64,000 nt of DNA from CAWFXC01 sp963819735 (GTDB taxonomy: Bacteria > Actinomycetota > Acidimicrobiia > IMCC26256 > DASPTH01). A program made the position numbers and the translations under genes. The stretch covers positions 2,232,001 through 2,296,000 of the forward strand of contig CAWFXC010000001.1 in assembly GCA_963819735.1 (NCBI GenBank), in the 5' to 3' direction. Of this stretch, positions 43,829 to 52,206 are shown piece after piece (position 1 is the first letter of the stretch; the number at the start of each line of letters is the position of its first letter). The notes under the pieces are model-generated. The model had not been told where the DNA came from. It ran no database searches and saw nothing but the letters and a program-made list of their open reading frames with translations.

Positions 43829-45187
43829 ATGGACGAGCAAACCTCCAACACTCGTAGAGCCAAGCGCCTGGTCGCGCTCGCGTTGGGCTTGGGCGCGGGA
43901 ATTTCGCTCGGCCTCGTAGCTGAATCATCGGTCGGTTCGTTCCATCGAGGGCTCGTTCTCCCTCTGGTCGTACTCGCCGTGCTGGCGATCGCGGCAGCGA
44001 ACTTCGAGATTGATGTTGGCTCACACTTTGCGATCAGCGGCGACGTCATGGTCGCAACCGCCTCACTCGTGGTCTTTCGGCAGTCGGGATTCGTTCTCGG
44101 GCCAGCCCTGATCGGGATTCTCGGCGGTCTATATCTCGTCCAGATCAAGGAGCGTGATTTCGCCGCGATCGCGATCAACATGGCCATCGGCTGTGTATCG
44201 CTCATCGCTGGGGCGGTGCTCTTCGACGCCCTCGCTCCTGCGGCCAATCCTCCGACGCTCGTGCTCGTCGCGGCAATGGCGGCCGGCGCGTCGCTGCTCT
44301 TGCTGGTAAATGCGGTGTTGCTCTCCTGGTCGATCTCGGTCGTTCGCAAGCGGGGCTACTTGCCTGTACTCCGCCAGGTCAGCGCCTACGACGCCGGTGC
44401 GGCTCCGTTCGCATTGTTGGGTCTTGGTGTCGGCTGGACGTATCTCAACTTCGGCCCGGCCGTTCTGCCGCTTCTCGTGGTTCCGATCTTGATCGCGCGG
44501 CAGACGTTTGCGGTGTATCTGGATCTCAAGGGCGCACAAGAGCAAACGATCGAGACCTTGATCCTCGCGCTGGAGGCCAAGGACAGGTATACGGCCGGAC
44601 ACGTCCAACGGGTCGCGACATTCTGCGAGTACATCGGTTCCGAGTTTCGCTTCGGCCCGCGGCGGATGGAGCGCCTCCGCTACGCCGCGCTGATGCACGA
44701 CATCGGCAAGCTCATCGTCCCCAACCAGATTCTCAACAAGCCCGGGAAGCTCACCGAATCGGAATTCGAGCGAGTCCAGAAGCACGAATTCGTGTCGGTC
44801 GAGCTGCTGCGCCGCATCGATTTCCTCGCGCCGGTGGCTGGCGACACCACCACCGAAGCAGCCACGGCAGCAGTCGAGGAGTCGGGCCTGGTCGAGCCTG
44901 CGATCATCCACGTCGCCGACGCGTTTGACGCGATGACCTCCACCCGTTCCTACCGCCGTGCCTTGAGCCAAGAGACGGCGTTCGACGAGTTGCGCAAGGG
45001 AGCAGGGACACAGTTCAACGCCAAGTGTGTCGATGCACTCATCGCGGCAATCGAACAACGCGGCGAACACTACGGCGATGGCCACGAGGCCGACGAGCAC
45101 GAGTGGGCCGTCGCGCCCCCCACCGCCGGTACTGGTTCGGCGGGGCTCGGCGACCTCGTTACCGAGGAGCAGGCGGCGGGGTCGTGA
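43829..45187 (+). CDS. HD-GYP-like membrane protein without the GYP motif
   Basis: The 452-residue product has about eight N-terminal membrane helices (1-230), then an HD domain (about 245-400). The HD core is present: TAGHVQRVATFCEYI, YAALMHDIGKL, NKPGKLTESEFERVQKH. Between FLAPVA and IIHVADAFDAMTS, where active c-di-GMP phosphodiesterases carry HHExxDGxGYP, the sequence is GDTTTEAATAAVEESG. So the second half of the metal and substrate site is missing. It may bind rather than cut c-di-GMP (inference). Its stop overlaps the next gene (GTGA). Confidence 0.8.
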   Translation: MDEQTSNTRRAKRLVALALGLGAGISLGLVAESSVGSFHRGLVLPLVVLAVLAIAAANFEIDVGSHFAISGDVMVATASLVVFRQSGFVLGPALIGILGGLYLVQIKERDFAAIAINMAIGCVSLIAGAVLFDALAPAANPPTLVLVAAMAAGASLLLLVNAVLLSWSISVVRKRGYLPVLRQVSAYDAGAAPFALLGLGVGWTYLNFGPAVLPLLVVPILIARQTFAVYLDLKGAQEQTIETLILALEAKDRYTAGHVQRVATFCEYIGSEFRFGPRRMERLRYAALMHDIGKLIVPNQILNKPGKLTESEFERVQKHEFVSVELLRRIDFLAPVAGDTTTEAATAAVEESGLVEPAIIHVADAFDAMTSTRSYRRALSQETAFDELRKGAGTQFNAKCVDALIAAIEQRGEHYGDGHEADEHEWAVAPPTAGTGSAGLGDLVTEEQAAGS

Positions 45188-46363
45188 AGCGTTGGATTCC
45201 CTTCGGTATCCTCGCGGCCGGGAGCGCCGCGGTCGCCTTGGGTGCCGAGATCGCACAGCCGGGCACGCGTTGGGCCGCCCTCGCTGTCATCGGCGGTGCA
45301 ATCGGGTGCGGTGAGCTGATCGAACTGCGGCCTCCGCTCCGAGCCGCGCTCCCCATCTCGTTCGCATACATGGTCGTTCTGGCCGGTCGGGCGTCGATAG
45401 CTGATTCCGCCATCGTGCTCGTCGTCGCGCTGTTGGCGACCTTCCTCGTGCGCTCGGAGCCCGCGTCGGTCGAGGGCCGCGTCGCGCTCTTCGTCGAGCG
45501 GTTGGCAGAGGGAATGTCGGCAGCCGTGGTGTATCACGGAATGGCCGAACTGTTGGGTCCGCCTCTCAACCGTGGACAACTGCTCCTCGCTCTCGGTGCG
45601 GCGGCACTCGCGCCGATTGCGGTTGCCGAAGTCGCACGGATGATCCGCGCTCGTTCGCTCACGATCTCGGCACACGGTCGGATGGCCGACATCGCCATGG
45701 TCACGAGCGCGACGTTGATGGGCATCAGCGACCGGGGTGTAGCGGGTCACGGCGGGATGGGCCTCTGGGGTCCGGCGGTCTTCACGATCCCGCTCTTGGC
45801 AGCTTGGTATTCATATGGCCACCTCGAGGTCATCAGGCGAACGTACGAGCAGACGATTCGCGCGCTGGGCGCGGCCCCGGAGATGGGCGGCCTGGTGCGA
45901 GACGGTCACTCGGAGCGGGTCGCGGCGATGTCCGTCGCGATCGCTGATGAACTCGGCCTGTCCCGCAATGACGTCGGTCATCTGGAAACGGCCGCACTGC
46001 TCCACCACCTCGGCCAGGTTTGTCTCGACGAGCCCGAAGACGGCCGTCCTCCGGAAGCCGGCCGCGATAGCGAATGCCGGTGCGACGATCTTGCGAAGCA
46101 CTCAGTTGCTTGCTCCCGCCGGCGATGTCATCGCCGCCGAATGGCAGACCCAACCCGACAAGGCGGTACGCCCGTCGGCCAGGTCGGGGCAGATTCTGAA
46201 GGCGGCCAGCGCATTCGATGAGTTGTCCGAGGGTGATCCGGAGCGGGCCGGGGCTGCGTTGGAGTTGTTGTGCTCGGCGCCGGAGTTCATCTTCGACACC
46301 AAGGTCCTCGACGCGCTCGAGGCTGTTCTCGATAAGCGCGGGCTTCTCGGCGTCTCGCCGTAG
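45184..46363 (+). pseudogene. Second HD-GYP-like membrane protein, frameshifted
   Basis: From GTG 45184 about 200 residues of membrane helices are followed by a degenerate HD-like part: RDGHSERVAAMSVAIADEL, then ETAALLHHLGQ, where HD has become HH. Between 46046 and 46066 the frame shifts by one base; the other frame continues AAIANAGATILRSTQLL and GDVIAAEWQTQPDKAV to 46363. Restored length is about 392 residues. It pairs with the preceding gene (GTGA overlap). With a mutated HD pair it could only be regulatory even if intact. Confidence 0.72.
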
Positions 46364-46391
46364 TTGGGCCTGACCGGAGAGATCCGGATCG

Positions 46392-46959
46392 TCAGATCGG
46401 CAGCGAGACTCCGAAGCGGCGTGGTCGTCGGCTGGCCTCGAAACAGACGTCAATGATGCCGAGCCCGATCACGATGTCGCCGACCGAGAACTGCTGGTTC
46501 GGTACGCCGGGCAAGGTGATCACGTCACCGAGAAACGGCAGCCGGGTGGTGTCGTTCACGCGGTCGGTGTTTCACGGTCTGCTCGATTGGCACGTGGACC
46601 TCGCGACCGTTGCGTTCGCGCACGTCGTCCTTCGTGGGCATTCCCTGATTCAGGGCGATCACGAACACGTTCAACGCGATACCTACCGCGATCAACGACA
46701 TGCCCTTGACCTTCTTGTTCGTGTAGCAGAACACGAAGATCAGTACGTACGAGAGCAGAAGGATCGCGAAGCCGAGATCGTCGATTCGGTCCTTGGGGAA
46801 CGTGACGAACTCGAGCACGATCTGGATTCCGAGCGCTACGAACAGCAACCAGAGAATCCGGAACTGGATGCGACCGAGACGTTTGAAGGACCCCTTGGTC
46901 ACGACGACGACGAGCATCGCGACGACGATCATCAGCAGGAAGAAATCACTGCCGGACAC
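46392..46959 (-). pseudogene. DUF5317 family membrane protein, frameshifted
   Basis: From GTG 46959 the protein has five hydrophobic helices (LLMIVVAMLVVVVTKG, FRILWLLFVALGIQIVL, DDLGFAILLLSYVLIFVFCY, SLIAVGIALNVFVIALNQG), then PTKDDVRERNG. Near 46566 one extra base shifts the frame; the other frame continues DRVNDTTRLPFLGDVITLPG, then FSVGDIVIGLGIIDVCFEAS, ending at TGA 46392. This is the conserved C-terminus of DUF5317. Restored length is about 188 residues. The function of the family is not known. Confidence 0.8.
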
Positions 46960-47002
46960 GGTACCGAGGCGCGTGCGGCGAACGCAGGTATCCTGCCGCG
47001 AC

Positions 47003-47221
47003 ATGTTCGAGTTGCGCACCCGCACTGCCGGCACCGTCGTCCACGTCGAAGTCGACGAAGGCCAGATGGTCGCCGAGGACGACGAGATCGCGGTGTTCGA
47101 ATCCGACGGCGGGCGCATCGTCGTCACCACCGAGGTCCCCGGCGTCGTGCGTGAGCTCTACATCGAAGCCGGGTACCGCGTCGGCGCGGGCGCGGTGATC
47201 GCGCTGATCGACGAGAGCTAG
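47003..47221 (+). CDS. Biotin/lipoyl-like domain without the modified lysine
   Basis: The 72-residue product is a lone lipoyl-type beta-barrel: AGTVVHVEVDEGQMVAEDDE, then IAVFESDGGRIVVTTEVPG and VREL, VGAGAVIALIDES. In biotin carriers the hairpin is ESMKM; here it is ESDGG, so the lysine that would carry biotin or lipoate is absent. It may work as a non-modified scaffold or be a relic. Its stop codon lies in the target duplication of the IS element. ATG 47003 is divergent from the DUF5317 gene. Confidence 0.75.
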   Translation: MFELRTRTAGTVVHVEVDEGQMVAEDDEIAVFESDGGRIVVTTEVPGVVRELYIEAGYRVGAGAVIALIDES

Positions 47222-47222
47222 C
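47217..47222. repeat. Left target-site duplication (GCTAGC)
   Basis: The six bases GCTAGC immediately left of the IS end are repeated at 48243-48248 on the other side. They contain the stop codon of the lipoyl-like gene. Confidence 0.9.
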
Positions 47223-47247
47223 TGTAGTTCCCATCCACGTTCGTCAG
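47223..47247. repeat. Left terminal inverted repeat
   Basis: TGTAGTTCCCATCCACGTTC starts the 25-bp repeat, which pairs with 48218-48242 apart from three mismatches (two adjacent, one alone). Confidence 0.9.
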
Positions 47248-47300
47248 TACGGGCTCCTTGAGACTTGAGGGTGCGACCCACTCTCACCTCAAGGAGCCCG

Positions 47301-48221
47301 ATGCTGTTGCACGGTAACGCCAAGCTGACCCCGTTCCAGCGGACCTTGTTGTCGGTTCGTGTCCGTGATGAGGGGTGGACGGTCGAGGAGGCAGCGGAGG
47401 CTGCTGGTTGTTCGCAACGGACGGTGTATCGATGGTTGGCTCGTCACGCGGCGGGTGAACCGATGACGGATCGGTCTTCGGCACCGAAGTCGTGTCCGAC
47501 GCGTACACCGGCGTCGGTCGAGGCAGAAATCGAACGGCTCCGTCGGTTGCGTTACACGAGCACGAAGATCGCGGCGACGCTCGAGCTGCCGACATCGACG
47601 GTGTGTGCGGTGTTGAAGCGTCTCGGGTTGAACCGGTTGTGGAAACTGGGCCCGCTCGAACCACCGAACCGGTATTGCCGTCGCCATGCCGGCGACCTGG
47701 TGCACGTCGATGTCAAGAAACTCGGCCGGTTCCGTCGTCCGGGACACCGCGTTCGAGGCCGAGGACCCGGACGTCGCAGCTACAACGCCGGGTGGGAAGC
47801 CGTCCATGTGTGTATCGACGACGCGACCCGCCTCGCGTACGTCGAAGTGCTTCCCGATGAACGCGCGGTGACCACCATCGCGTTTTTCGAACGGGCCGTC
47901 GCTTGGTTCGCCGCACGCGGTGTCACCGTCCGTCAAGTGCTCTCCGACAACGGCTCGCCCTACCGGTCAGGCGTGTGGGCCGCCTGGTGTCAGTCGCATC
48001 AGATCGAGCATCTCCGCACCCGCCCCTACCGGCCCCGCACCAACGGCAAAGCCGAGCGATTCATCCAGACCATGCTGCGCGAGTGGGCCTACGCCGCGAC
48101 CTACCGGAATTCAACCCACCGCACGCGTGCACTCCCCGCATGGATCGACTACTACAACCACCAACGACCACACGGCGCCCTCGGACACAAGACACCCGCC
48201 AGCCGCCTCCAAGCGGACTGA
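47301..48221 (+). CDS. IS481-family transposase
   Basis: The 306-residue product starts at ATG 47301 with AAGGAG seven bases upstream. It has an N-terminal HTH (EEAAEAAGCSQRTVYRWLAR), a second HTH region, and the rve/DDE domain with DLVHVDVKKLG (first Asp), VLSDNGSPYRS (second Asp) and the Glu in GKAERFIQTMLREW. YNHQRPHGALGHKTP is the usual C-terminal signature. It cuts and joins the element ends. Confidence 0.93.
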   Translation: MLLHGNAKLTPFQRTLLSVRVRDEGWTVEEAAEAAGCSQRTVYRWLARHAAGEPMTDRSSAPKSCPTRTPASVEAEIERLRRLRYTSTKIAATLELPTSTVCAVLKRLGLNRLWKLGPLEPPNRYCRRHAGDLVHVDVKKLGRFRRPGHRVRGRGPGRRSYNAGWEAVHVCIDDATRLAYVEVLPDERAVTTIAFFERAVAWFAARGVTVRQVLSDNGSPYRSGVWAAWCQSHQIEHLRTRPYRPRTNGKAERFIQTMLREWAYAATYRNSTHRTRALPAWIDYYNHQRPHGALGHKTPASRLQAD

Positions 48222-48242
48222 CCAACGTCCATGGGAACTACA
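48218..48242. repeat. Right terminal inverted repeat
   Basis: This is the inverted partner of 47223-47247 and contains the last bases of the transposase stop codon. Confidence 0.9.
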
Positions 48243-48248
48243 GCTAGC
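48243..48248. repeat. Right target-site duplication (GCTAGC)
   Basis: This copy of the target site directly follows the IS right end and precedes the sortase stop codon. Confidence 0.9.
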
Positions 48249-48249
48249 G

Positions 48250-49170
48250 CTAGTAGTTCGAGGGCAGTAGGCGCTCGAGGTACGAGTAGCAGAAGAACAG
48301 CGCCACGAGGAACGGCACCGCGCCGACGATCCACGTCGGCCAGCGCGGGTGGCGGTGGAACGCGAGCCACCACAGCAGGCCGATGATCGCCACGATCACG
48401 GCCCAGATGATCGTGGGTGTCCGCGACGAGCTCTCACCGGACAGGCCGTCGATGCTCTCGCTCACATGCTTCGGCCTGGCGACGGCCGGCAAGGGTTGGG
48501 CCCCGTCTTCGAGGACCAGGCTGCTCTTCACCACCAACCGTTGAGAAGCCGAGTACTTCGGGTTGCACGTGGTGAGGGTCAACGTCGCCAGGTTGGTGCC
48601 GGGTTGCGCGGGATCGGGGGTGGAATCGAGCACCGCGACGTCGCTCGGGTCGACGACCAGTTGGGATGTCACCTGGTAGGTGAACTTGCCCTGGACGGTG
48701 GTCACCGTGATCCTGTCGCCCGCATTGAGTTGGTCGAGGTCGCCGAACGGCGCGCCGTAGGTGGTGCGGTGCCCCGCGATCGCGGTGTTACCGGCGTGGC
48801 CGGGTAGCTGGGTGAACGGGTAGTGACCGGGACCCTTCCGCAGGTCGTCGACGTCGACCCCCTCGACGACGACCTGGTTCACGCCGATCTTGGGGATGGA
48901 GATGATCGCGAGGGCGTTCCCTCCGGCGGGCACGGTGATGGGCGCGAGGGTGGTGGCGGTGGCCGGGAGCGTGGTCGTGGGCGTGCTGCTCGAAGGAGTG
49001 GTGGTCGGCGTCGCCGCCTGTTGGAGCGAGTGCTCGAACTGGCTCCGGAGGTGGTCCTGCTGCCGGGCCTGGTAGATGCCGGTGCCCCAGAGTTGGTAGG
49101 CCACGAACAGCAGCAGGAGGATCCCGAGGGTCACCAGGACCCGCCCGATCGCCCCCAATGTCCTGCGCAT
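48250..49170 (-). CDS. Class E sortase
   Basis: The 306-residue product has an N-terminal membrane helix (VLVTLGILLLLFVAYQLWG), a Thr/Pro/Ser linker (about 50-80), then the sortase domain. The catalytic His is in IAGHRTTYGAPF, the Cys in TLTTCNPKYSASQRL, with the Arg six residues on. This TLTTC form marks class E, which in actinobacteria anchors proteins at LAXTG-like signals. There is a second and third helix at the C-terminus. No sorting-signal substrate is seen in the window. The IS element ends one base beyond its stop. Confidence 0.88.
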   Translation of the reverse strand: MRRTLGAIGRVLVTLGILLLLFVAYQLWGTGIYQARQQDHLRSQFEHSLQQAATPTTTPSSSTPTTTLPATATTLAPITVPAGGNALAIISIPKIGVNQVVVEGVDVDDLRKGPGHYPFTQLPGHAGNTAIAGHRTTYGAPFGDLDQLNAGDRITVTTVQGKFTYQVTSQLVVDPSDVAVLDSTPDPAQPGTNLATLTLTTCNPKYSASQRLVVKSSLVLEDGAQPLPAVARPKHVSESIDGLSGESSSRTPTIIWAVIVAIIGLLWWLAFHRHPRWPTWIVGAVPFLVALFFCYSYLERLLPSNY

Positions 49171-49265
49171 CGCCGCTGAGGCTAACGGCCGTAGGCTCGG
49201 TCGCCGGTTCGACCACCGAGCGCGGCCCTCCGTACACTGTGGCCATCGATCGCCCGGAGGCGAGT

Positions 49266-50087
49266 GTGCCTGTCGTCGTCCGTCTCCGTTCTGCCGTTTG
49301 CCTCCTGGGGCGCTTCCCGGCGCTGGCCGGTGTCGATCTCGACGCCGCCAGTGGCGAGGTCGTGTTGCTGTCGGGAGCGAACGGCGCCGGAAAGACCACT
49401 CTGCTGCGGCTCCTGGCCGGGCTGGTCCCCCTCTACTCGGGCGAGGCCAGCGTGCTCGGGCACGATCTCTCCGTCGATCGCAAGAGCGCGCGGCGTGACC
49501 TCGCCCTCGTGGGTCACGAGACCTTCTGCTACGACGACCTGACCGTGCGCGAGAACCTGCTGTTCTCGGCGCGCGCTTCGGGGCATCGGCCCGCCGACGC
49601 CGACGCCGCGCTCGAGCGCATGGGGCTCACCCGCGTCGGCGACGTCGTGCACCGCCGCCTCTCGGCGGGGCAGCGCCGACGGCTTGCACTGGCGGTGGCC
49701 CTGTCGCGCGACCCGCGCCTCTTGCTGCTCGACGAGCCCCACGCCGGCCTCGACGCCGAAGGCCGCGAGGTGCTCGACGCGGTGGTGCGCGCCGCGCCGT
49801 CGGAGCACCGCACCGTGCTGATCGCCTCCCACGAGCTCGAGCACACCCGCGGCCTCGCCGCCCGCGAAGTCGTCCTCACCGCCGGCCAGGCCCACCTCGA
49901 CCCGAGGCCCGATGAACATGCGGTGGACGAAGCGACGGAGGAGCGCAGTCCGCTCGCTAGCGAACGAGCAGATGCGGTGACGCCGCCCGATGTGTCCGAC
50001 CAGGGTCGCGAGGGAGCGCAAGGGCAGGAGCGGGGCCTGCTCGCCAGCGAGCGAACGAAGGCGGTGATCCAGTCGGATGTCGTCTGA
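49266..50087 (+). CDS. ccmA: Heme exporter ATPase CcmA
   Basis: The 273-residue product starts at GTG 49266 with GGAGG five bases upstream. Walker A is SGANGAGKTTLL, signature LSAGQRRRLALAVAL, Walker B LLLLDEPHAGLD, His switch IASHELEH. The typical CcmA is about 200 residues; here a polar tail of about 60 residues follows (SERADAVTPPDV, GQERGLLASERTKAV). With CcmB, C, D it moves heme to CcmE. First gene of the cluster. Confidence 0.9.
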   Translation: MPVVVRLRSAVCLLGRFPALAGVDLDAASGEVVLLSGANGAGKTTLLRLLAGLVPLYSGEASVLGHDLSVDRKSARRDLALVGHETFCYDDLTVRENLLFSARASGHRPADADAALERMGLTRVGDVVHRRLSAGQRRRLALAVALSRDPRLLLLDEPHAGLDAEGREVLDAVVRAAPSEHRTVLIASHELEHTRGLAAREVVLTAGQAHLDPRPDEHAVDEATEERSPLASERADAVTPPDVSDQGREGAQGQERGLLASERTKAVIQSDVV

Positions 50088-50823
50088 CCGAGGTAGCGAG
50101 CGAGCGCAGAAACGGAGTGAGCGAGCGCAGAATCAGGGTGAGCGAGCGCAGAATCTGGCCCGCGAGGTCCTCCTCGTCGCGGGGAAGGATCTGCGGATCG
50201 AGGCGCGCTCCAAGGTCACGATCCAGCAGATCGTGCCGTTCGGACTCATCGTGCTGCTGCTGTTCGCGTTCGCCCTCGACCCGGACCGGGGGATCCTGCA
50301 GCGGGTCGCTCCTGGCCTCTTCTGGGTGACGGTCCTCCTGGCCGCGCTGCTGGCCGTCTCGCGGTCGTTCAGCATCGAAGCCGACAACGGGGCCCGCGAC
50401 GGGTTGCGCCTCTCCGGCCTCGACGGCCCGGCCCTCTTCTTGGGCAAAGCGGCGGCGCTGGCCGTGCAACTCCTCGCCCTCGAGGCGGTGCTGGCGGCCA
50501 CGGTCGTCGTCGTCTACGGGATCGCCCTGAACACGCTCGTGCCGCTGATCCTGGCCACGTTGGCCGCGACCGTCGGCGTGGCGGCCACCGGTACCCTCTA
50601 CGGCGTGCTCGCAGCAGGCCTGCGGGTTCGCGAGACCCTTGTTCCCGTGCTCCTCCTCCCCGTGGTGGCGCCGGTGCTGCTCGGGGCGACCCGAGCCTGG
50701 GAAGCTGCGATCGACGGCATACCTTCGGATGCATGGCCATGGGTGGCGCTGCTCGGGGTGTTCGCGCTGCTGTTCACCACGATCGGGATGCTGGCCTTCG
50801 GACCGCTCCTGGAGGAAGCATGA
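50077..50823 (+). CDS. ccmB: Heme exporter permease CcmB
   Basis: The 248-residue product has six membrane helices and the CcmB pattern: LVAGKDLRIEARSKVTIQQI, then IEADNGARDGLRLSGLDG. The N-terminus carries a threefold heptad repeat (SERAQKR, SERAQNQ, GERAQNL). The ATG overlaps ccmA by eleven bases. It is the membrane partner of CcmA. Confidence 0.9.
   Translation: MSSDRGSERAQKRSERAQNQGERAQNLAREVLLVAGKDLRIEARSKVTIQQIVPFGLIVLLLFAFALDPDRGILQRVAPGLFWVTVLLAALLAVSRSFSIEADNGARDGLRLSGLDGPALFLGKAAALAVQLLALEAVLAATVVVVYGIALNTLVPLILATLAATVGVAATGTLYGVLAAGLRVRETLVPVLLLPVVAPVLLGATRAWEAAIDGIPSDAWPWVALLGVFALLFTTIGMLAFGPLLEEA
50098..50160 (+). repeat. Three tandem 21-bp units coding for a heptad repeat
   Basis: GAGCGAGCGCAGAA starts at 50098, 50119 and 50140, a strict 21-base period. 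In ccmB it encodes SERAQ-type heptads at residues 7-28. Since 21 is a multiple of three, the number of copies can change without breaking the frame. The ccmA tail just upstream has related SER-rich units. Confidence 0.85.
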
Positions 50824-51611
50824 GACTCCTGAAACCGCAGGTGAGCAAGGCGCTCGGATGGCTCTCGTTGCTGTCGGTCGTCGTGCTCGCGTTGTTCGGC
50901 CTCTGGGGCGCGCCACCCGACGCGGTGCAGGGCGACGCGCAACGTCTCATGTACCTCCACGTGCCGGCGGCGTGGGTCGCGTACCTCGCCTTCGGCATCA
51001 CCGCGCTCGGATCGGCGCTGTGGCTGTGGCCGCGCACCCGCGCCACGGTGTGGGACCGCCTGGCGGGCGCATCGGCCGAGCTCGGTGTGATCTTCACCGC
51101 GCTCACGCTCGTCCTCGGTTCGCTGTGGGGCCGTCCGGTGTGGGGCGTGTGGTGGGCGTGGGACGCACGACTCGTCACCACCGCGGTGTTGTTCTTCCTC
51201 TACCTCGGGTACCTGGCGCTCCGTCGGATCCCGAGCGCGCCCGACGCGCGGGCGAAGCGGTGCGCGATCGCGGCGCTGATTGCGTTCGCCGACGTGCCGA
51301 TCGTGCACTTCTCGGTCAACTGGTGGCGCACGCTGCATCAGCAGGCGACGATCTTCAACCCGGATCTCAACGCCCAGATCCATGGCGTGATGGCGTTCAC
51401 GCTCTGGTTCGGCGTGCTCGCGTTCACGATCGTGTTCGTGTACCTCCTCGACAAGCGCTTCTACCTGCTGTCGCTCGACGAAGATCGCGAGGAGCGCGAG
51501 GTGCAGCTGGCGATCGCCGAGCGGGTCGGCACCAGCGCTCCGCAACCCGCGTCGCAGGCAACCGCGCCGTCGGCGCCCCCGTCGCCCACCGTCGAAGTCG
51601 GGACGACCTGA
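50820..51611 (+). CDS. ccmC: Heme exporter CcmC
   Basis: The 263-residue product has six helices and the tryptophan-rich heme-handling motif VWGVWWAWDARLVTTAVLFF. It loads heme onto CcmE. The ATG overlaps the ccmB stop (ATGA) with GGAGGA upstream. A Pro/Ala tail of about 30 residues follows. Confidence 0.92.
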   Translation: MRLLKPQVSKALGWLSLLSVVVLALFGLWGAPPDAVQGDAQRLMYLHVPAAWVAYLAFGITALGSALWLWPRTRATVWDRLAGASAELGVIFTALTLVLGSLWGRPVWGVWWAWDARLVTTAVLFFLYLGYLALRRIPSAPDARAKRCAIAALIAFADVPIVHFSVNWWRTLHQQATIFNPDLNAQIHGVMAFTLWFGVLAFTIVFVYLLDKRFYLLSLDEDREEREVQLAIAERVGTSAPQPASQATAPSAPPSPTVEVGTT

Positions 51612-51730
51612 TGGAGTTCGCGGGCTACGTCATCACCGGTTGGGTGCTCACGGGTGTGGTGCTCGGCGGGTACTGGCTCTGGATCGTGCAACGTACGAAG
51701 CGCGCGGAACGGTCGCAGAGGCCCGAATGA
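51611..51730 (+). CDS. ccmD: Heme exporter small subunit CcmD
   Basis: The 39-residue product has one membrane helix (MEFAGYVITGWVLTGVVLGG, then YWLWIVQRTKRAE), the size, helix and basic tail of CcmD. CcmD releases holo-CcmE from the CcmABC complex. Its start overlaps the ccmC stop (TGATG) and its stop overlaps ccmE (ATGA), so its place in the operon supports the call. It is easily missed because of its length. Confidence 0.85.
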   Translation: MEFAGYVITGWVLTGVVLGGYWLWIVQRTKRAERSQRPE

Positions 51731-52206
51731 CCACGGTGGTGGCTCCCCCCGACATACCCCCGCCTCGGCCGCGCCCGAAGCGGCGAGGTCGCTACATCGT
51801 GGCCGTCGGTGGTTGCGTGGTCGCAGTGATCGCGATCGTGGTGCTCGCAGTCGTCCTGTCGCAGAACGTCGAGTACTTCCGGACGGTCTCCGAGGCCACC
51901 CGCAACCGGCAGTCGGAGGGCACGTCGCAGTTCCGCCTCGCCGGTGGCGTGGTCGACCACTCCGTGCACCCGACGGCCAATGGGGTCACCTTCCTCGTGA
52001 CCGACGGCAAGGCCACCGTCACCGTGCACCACACCGGCGACACCCCCGCGCTGTTCAAGAACGGCGCGCCGGTCGTGGTCGAGGGGCACTGGGCTTCCAC
52101 GAGCAAGAACGCCCCGTTCGACTCCGACCGCATCCTCATCAAGCACGGCGCCGACTACACGCCGCCGAAGGTCGACACCAACGCCAAGAAGGCTTCGACC
52201 GGGTGA
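51727..52206 (+). CDS. ccmE: Heme chaperone CcmE
   Basis: The 159-residue product has a membrane helix (about 22-44) and the OB-like heme domain. The heme-binding His is seen in ILIKHGADYTPP, where the family has HDENY; the spacing H-x3-Y is kept. It carries heme covalently to CcmF. Coupled to ccmD (ATGA) and ccmF (GTGA). Confidence 0.9.
   Translation: MTTVVAPPDIPPPRPRPKRRGRYIVAVGGCVVAVIAIVVLAVVLSQNVEYFRTVSEATRNRQSEGTSQFRLAGGVVDHSVHPTANGVTFLVTDGKATVTVHHTGDTPALFKNGAPVVVEGHWASTSKNAPFDSDRILIKHGADYTPPKVDTNAKKASTG

Larger units (their letters stand above)
47223..48242 (+). mobile_element. IS481-family insertion sequence
   Basis: This 1,020-bp element has 25-bp terminal inverted repeats that match in 22 positions and start TGTAGTTCCCAT, a 6-bp target duplication and one DDE transposase gene filling it. 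The TG...CA ends and the transposase belong to IS481. The duplication is perfect and the transposase is intact, so the insertion looks recent. It landed between the lipoyl-like gene and the sortase without breaking either coding sequence. Confidence 0.93.
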
